51,729 nucleotides of DNA from Gammaproteobacteria bacterium (GTDB taxonomy: Bacteria; Pseudomonadota; Gammaproteobacteria; Pseudomonadales; Azotimanducaceae), in NCBI GenBank assembly GCA_021773555.1, contig JAJFKA010000018.1:1-51729 (forward strand), given 5' to 3'. The notes under the pieces are model-generated. The model made no database searches. It was not told the origin of the DNA and saw only the letters and a program-made list of their open reading frames with translations. Below are positions 50,769 through 51,729 of the stretch, one piece after another (the stretch's first letter is position 1; each line of letters begins with the position of its first letter). The position numbers were made by a program, and so were the translations under genes.

Positions 50769-51729
50769 CTATCGATGCTCAGGCAATGTTGGCAATGTCA
50801 CCGTAAACGTCGAACCGTGATCGATGCGGCTGGTGAGTTCTACCGTGCCGTCATGGGCCTGACAGATGTGCTTAACAATGGAGAGCCCGAGGCCGGTACC
50901 ACCGGCGTCCCGCGAACGGGCACGATCAACCCGATAAAATCTTTCGAATATACGCTGCTGGTCCTCGCGCGGGATTCCCATACCACTGTCGGTGACGCGG
51001 ATCAGTGCCCCCCCCGTATCCTGATCAAGTTCCAGCGAGATTTCAACACGCCCGTCAGCTTCGGAGTACTTGATTGCATTATCCAGCAGATTGGAAATCA
51101 TCTGGCGCAAGCCATCCACGTCCCCGGACACATAAACCGGGCGGGCATTGAGCCGCTTTGAAAACACAATCCGAGCTCGCACAGCATCATCCGCTTTATC
51201 TTCAAAAGACGCCTGTATCAGCGCATTGAGCTCCACTGGTTGCTTCACTAAAGTTCCACCGCCACCTGAATCAAACCGCGACAGGTCGATCAGATCCTGA
51301 ACAATATTGTTGAGCCTTTCAACTTGCTTCCGGGTGCGCGTAAGAAACTGGGAAAGCGTAGTGGGTGGCATATCCGGATCATCAAGTATCGTTTCAACAA
51401 AACCGCGAATAGCCGCGATTGGGGTTTTCAACTCATGTGATGCGTTGGCAACAAAGTCCCGGCGCATTTCCTCATAGCGCATCCGTTCAGTGAAGTCCTG
51501 CATCACGATGATGGCGCCGATCACCAACTTGTTATGCTCGCCATACAAAGGGACAACGGAAACTTTCAGCATCTGCTCAGCAATGGAGAGCATATCTTCA
51601 GCCGCCTCGGATTCCCCAAGGCAGCGGTCCAGCAATGCTTTCAGCACCGGATAATCATCAAGTTGCTGTATTCGTCGACCCGGTGCAGGGGTTTTGTCCA
51701 GGCCCAGCATCAACCGAGCAGAATCATTG
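50769..51729 (-). CDS. phoR: PhoR-like sensor histidine kinase (partial)
   Basis: The C-terminal 320 residues of a histidine kinase. The frame runs open to the window edge, so the N-terminus is missing. A PAS segment is followed by HELKTP (phosphorylated histidine), DNAIKYSEADG (N box), DSGMGIP (G1) and GTGLGLSIV (G2). SRIDHGSTFTVTLP closes the ATPase domain. Overall order and PAS part match PhoR, the phosphate-limitation sensor; the partner PhoB is outside. PhoR identity rests on pattern, so another PAS-kinase is possible. Confidence 0.78.
   Translation of the reverse strand, partial: NDSARLMLGLDKTPAPGRRIQQLDDYPVLKALLDRCLGESEAAEDMLSIAEQMLKVSVVPLYGEHNKLVIGAIIVMQDFTERMRYEEMRRDFVANASHELKTPIAAIRGFVETILDDPDMPPTTLSQFLTRTRKQVERLNNIVQDLIDLSRFDSGGGGTLVKQPVELNALIQASFEDKADDAVRARIVFSKRLNARPVYVSGDVDGLRQMISNLLDNAIKYSEADGRVEISLELDQDTGGALIRVTDSGMGIPREDQQRIFERFYRVDRARSRDAGGTGLGLSIVKHICQAHDGTVELTSRIDHGSTFTVTLPTLPEHR

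Overview
The window looks like chromosome of an aerobic, Gram-negative gammaproteobacterium, probably a free-living aquatic heterotroph. Support comes from gene content read directly from the sequence: SppA, ArfB, MurF, the DUF2868/DUF3482 pair, a PhoR-type kinase, E. coli/Pseudomonas-style LexA boxes, both a class II-like and a class III PHA synthase, and fatty-acid enzymes. No rRNA, tRNA, CRISPR array, transposase, integrase or phage gene was seen. Nearly all of the window is coding, with short intergenic gaps and many ATGA-type overlaps. Genus cannot be assigned from the sequence alone.

Layout. 1-4043: start of a secreted protein, a PPOX-fold enzyme, a DUF2059 protein, an AAC(3)-family acetyltransferase, a metallophosphoesterase and two overlapping GNATs. 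4161-6265: the most notable locus, a periplasmic redoxin whose catalytic cysteine codon is an in-frame TGA followed at the right distance by a SECIS-like hairpin, so a probable selenoprotein; its stop overlaps the start of an M81 (MlrC-type) metallopeptidase. 6281-12091: an SDR, AlaX-type editing protein, an SOS-boxed PA0069-type radical SAM protein, and a leftward run of flavodoxin-like, DUF1579, lone Rieske and GFA genes, then an amidohydrolase. 12327-18715: HAD and lysophospholipase-like genes, then a leftward block with a GYD-acyltransferase fusion, a stand-alone GYD protein, class II-like PhaC, a histidine phosphatase, GloA and a RibH2-type lumazine synthase.

18716-23332: a small repeat-bearing ORF and a three-gene exported cluster (TraB/GumN protein, 807-residue PHP-like protein, and a hydrolase that has lost its catalytic serine). 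23497-30668: acyl-CoA dehydrogenase, MoaA-like protein, YiiX-like papain-fold protein, MurF with a RimI-like GNAT, and an acyl-CoA ligase. 30720-35431: HAD phosphatase, SppA, short PhaE-like protein, class III PhaC and a GNAT on the plus strand. 35447-41192: ArfB with an arylsulfotransferase-like protein, and a FAN1 nuclease/Rad3-type helicase pair behind a LexA box. 41245-51729: lipoprotein, Map, VOC protein, MFS exporter with a small promoter-ORF-terminator unit beyond it, the DUF3482 GTPase/DUF2868 pair, MATE exporter, PYROXD2-like oxidoreductase and the edge-truncated PhoR-like kinase.

Recurring themes are lipid and carbon storage (two PHA synthases, acyl-CoA dehydrogenase, acyl-CoA ligase, acyltransferase, lysophospholipase), SOS-regulated DNA-damage functions (two closely similar LexA boxes at the same distance from their start codons), and short 12-17 bp tandem repeats near gene ends or starts at four places.
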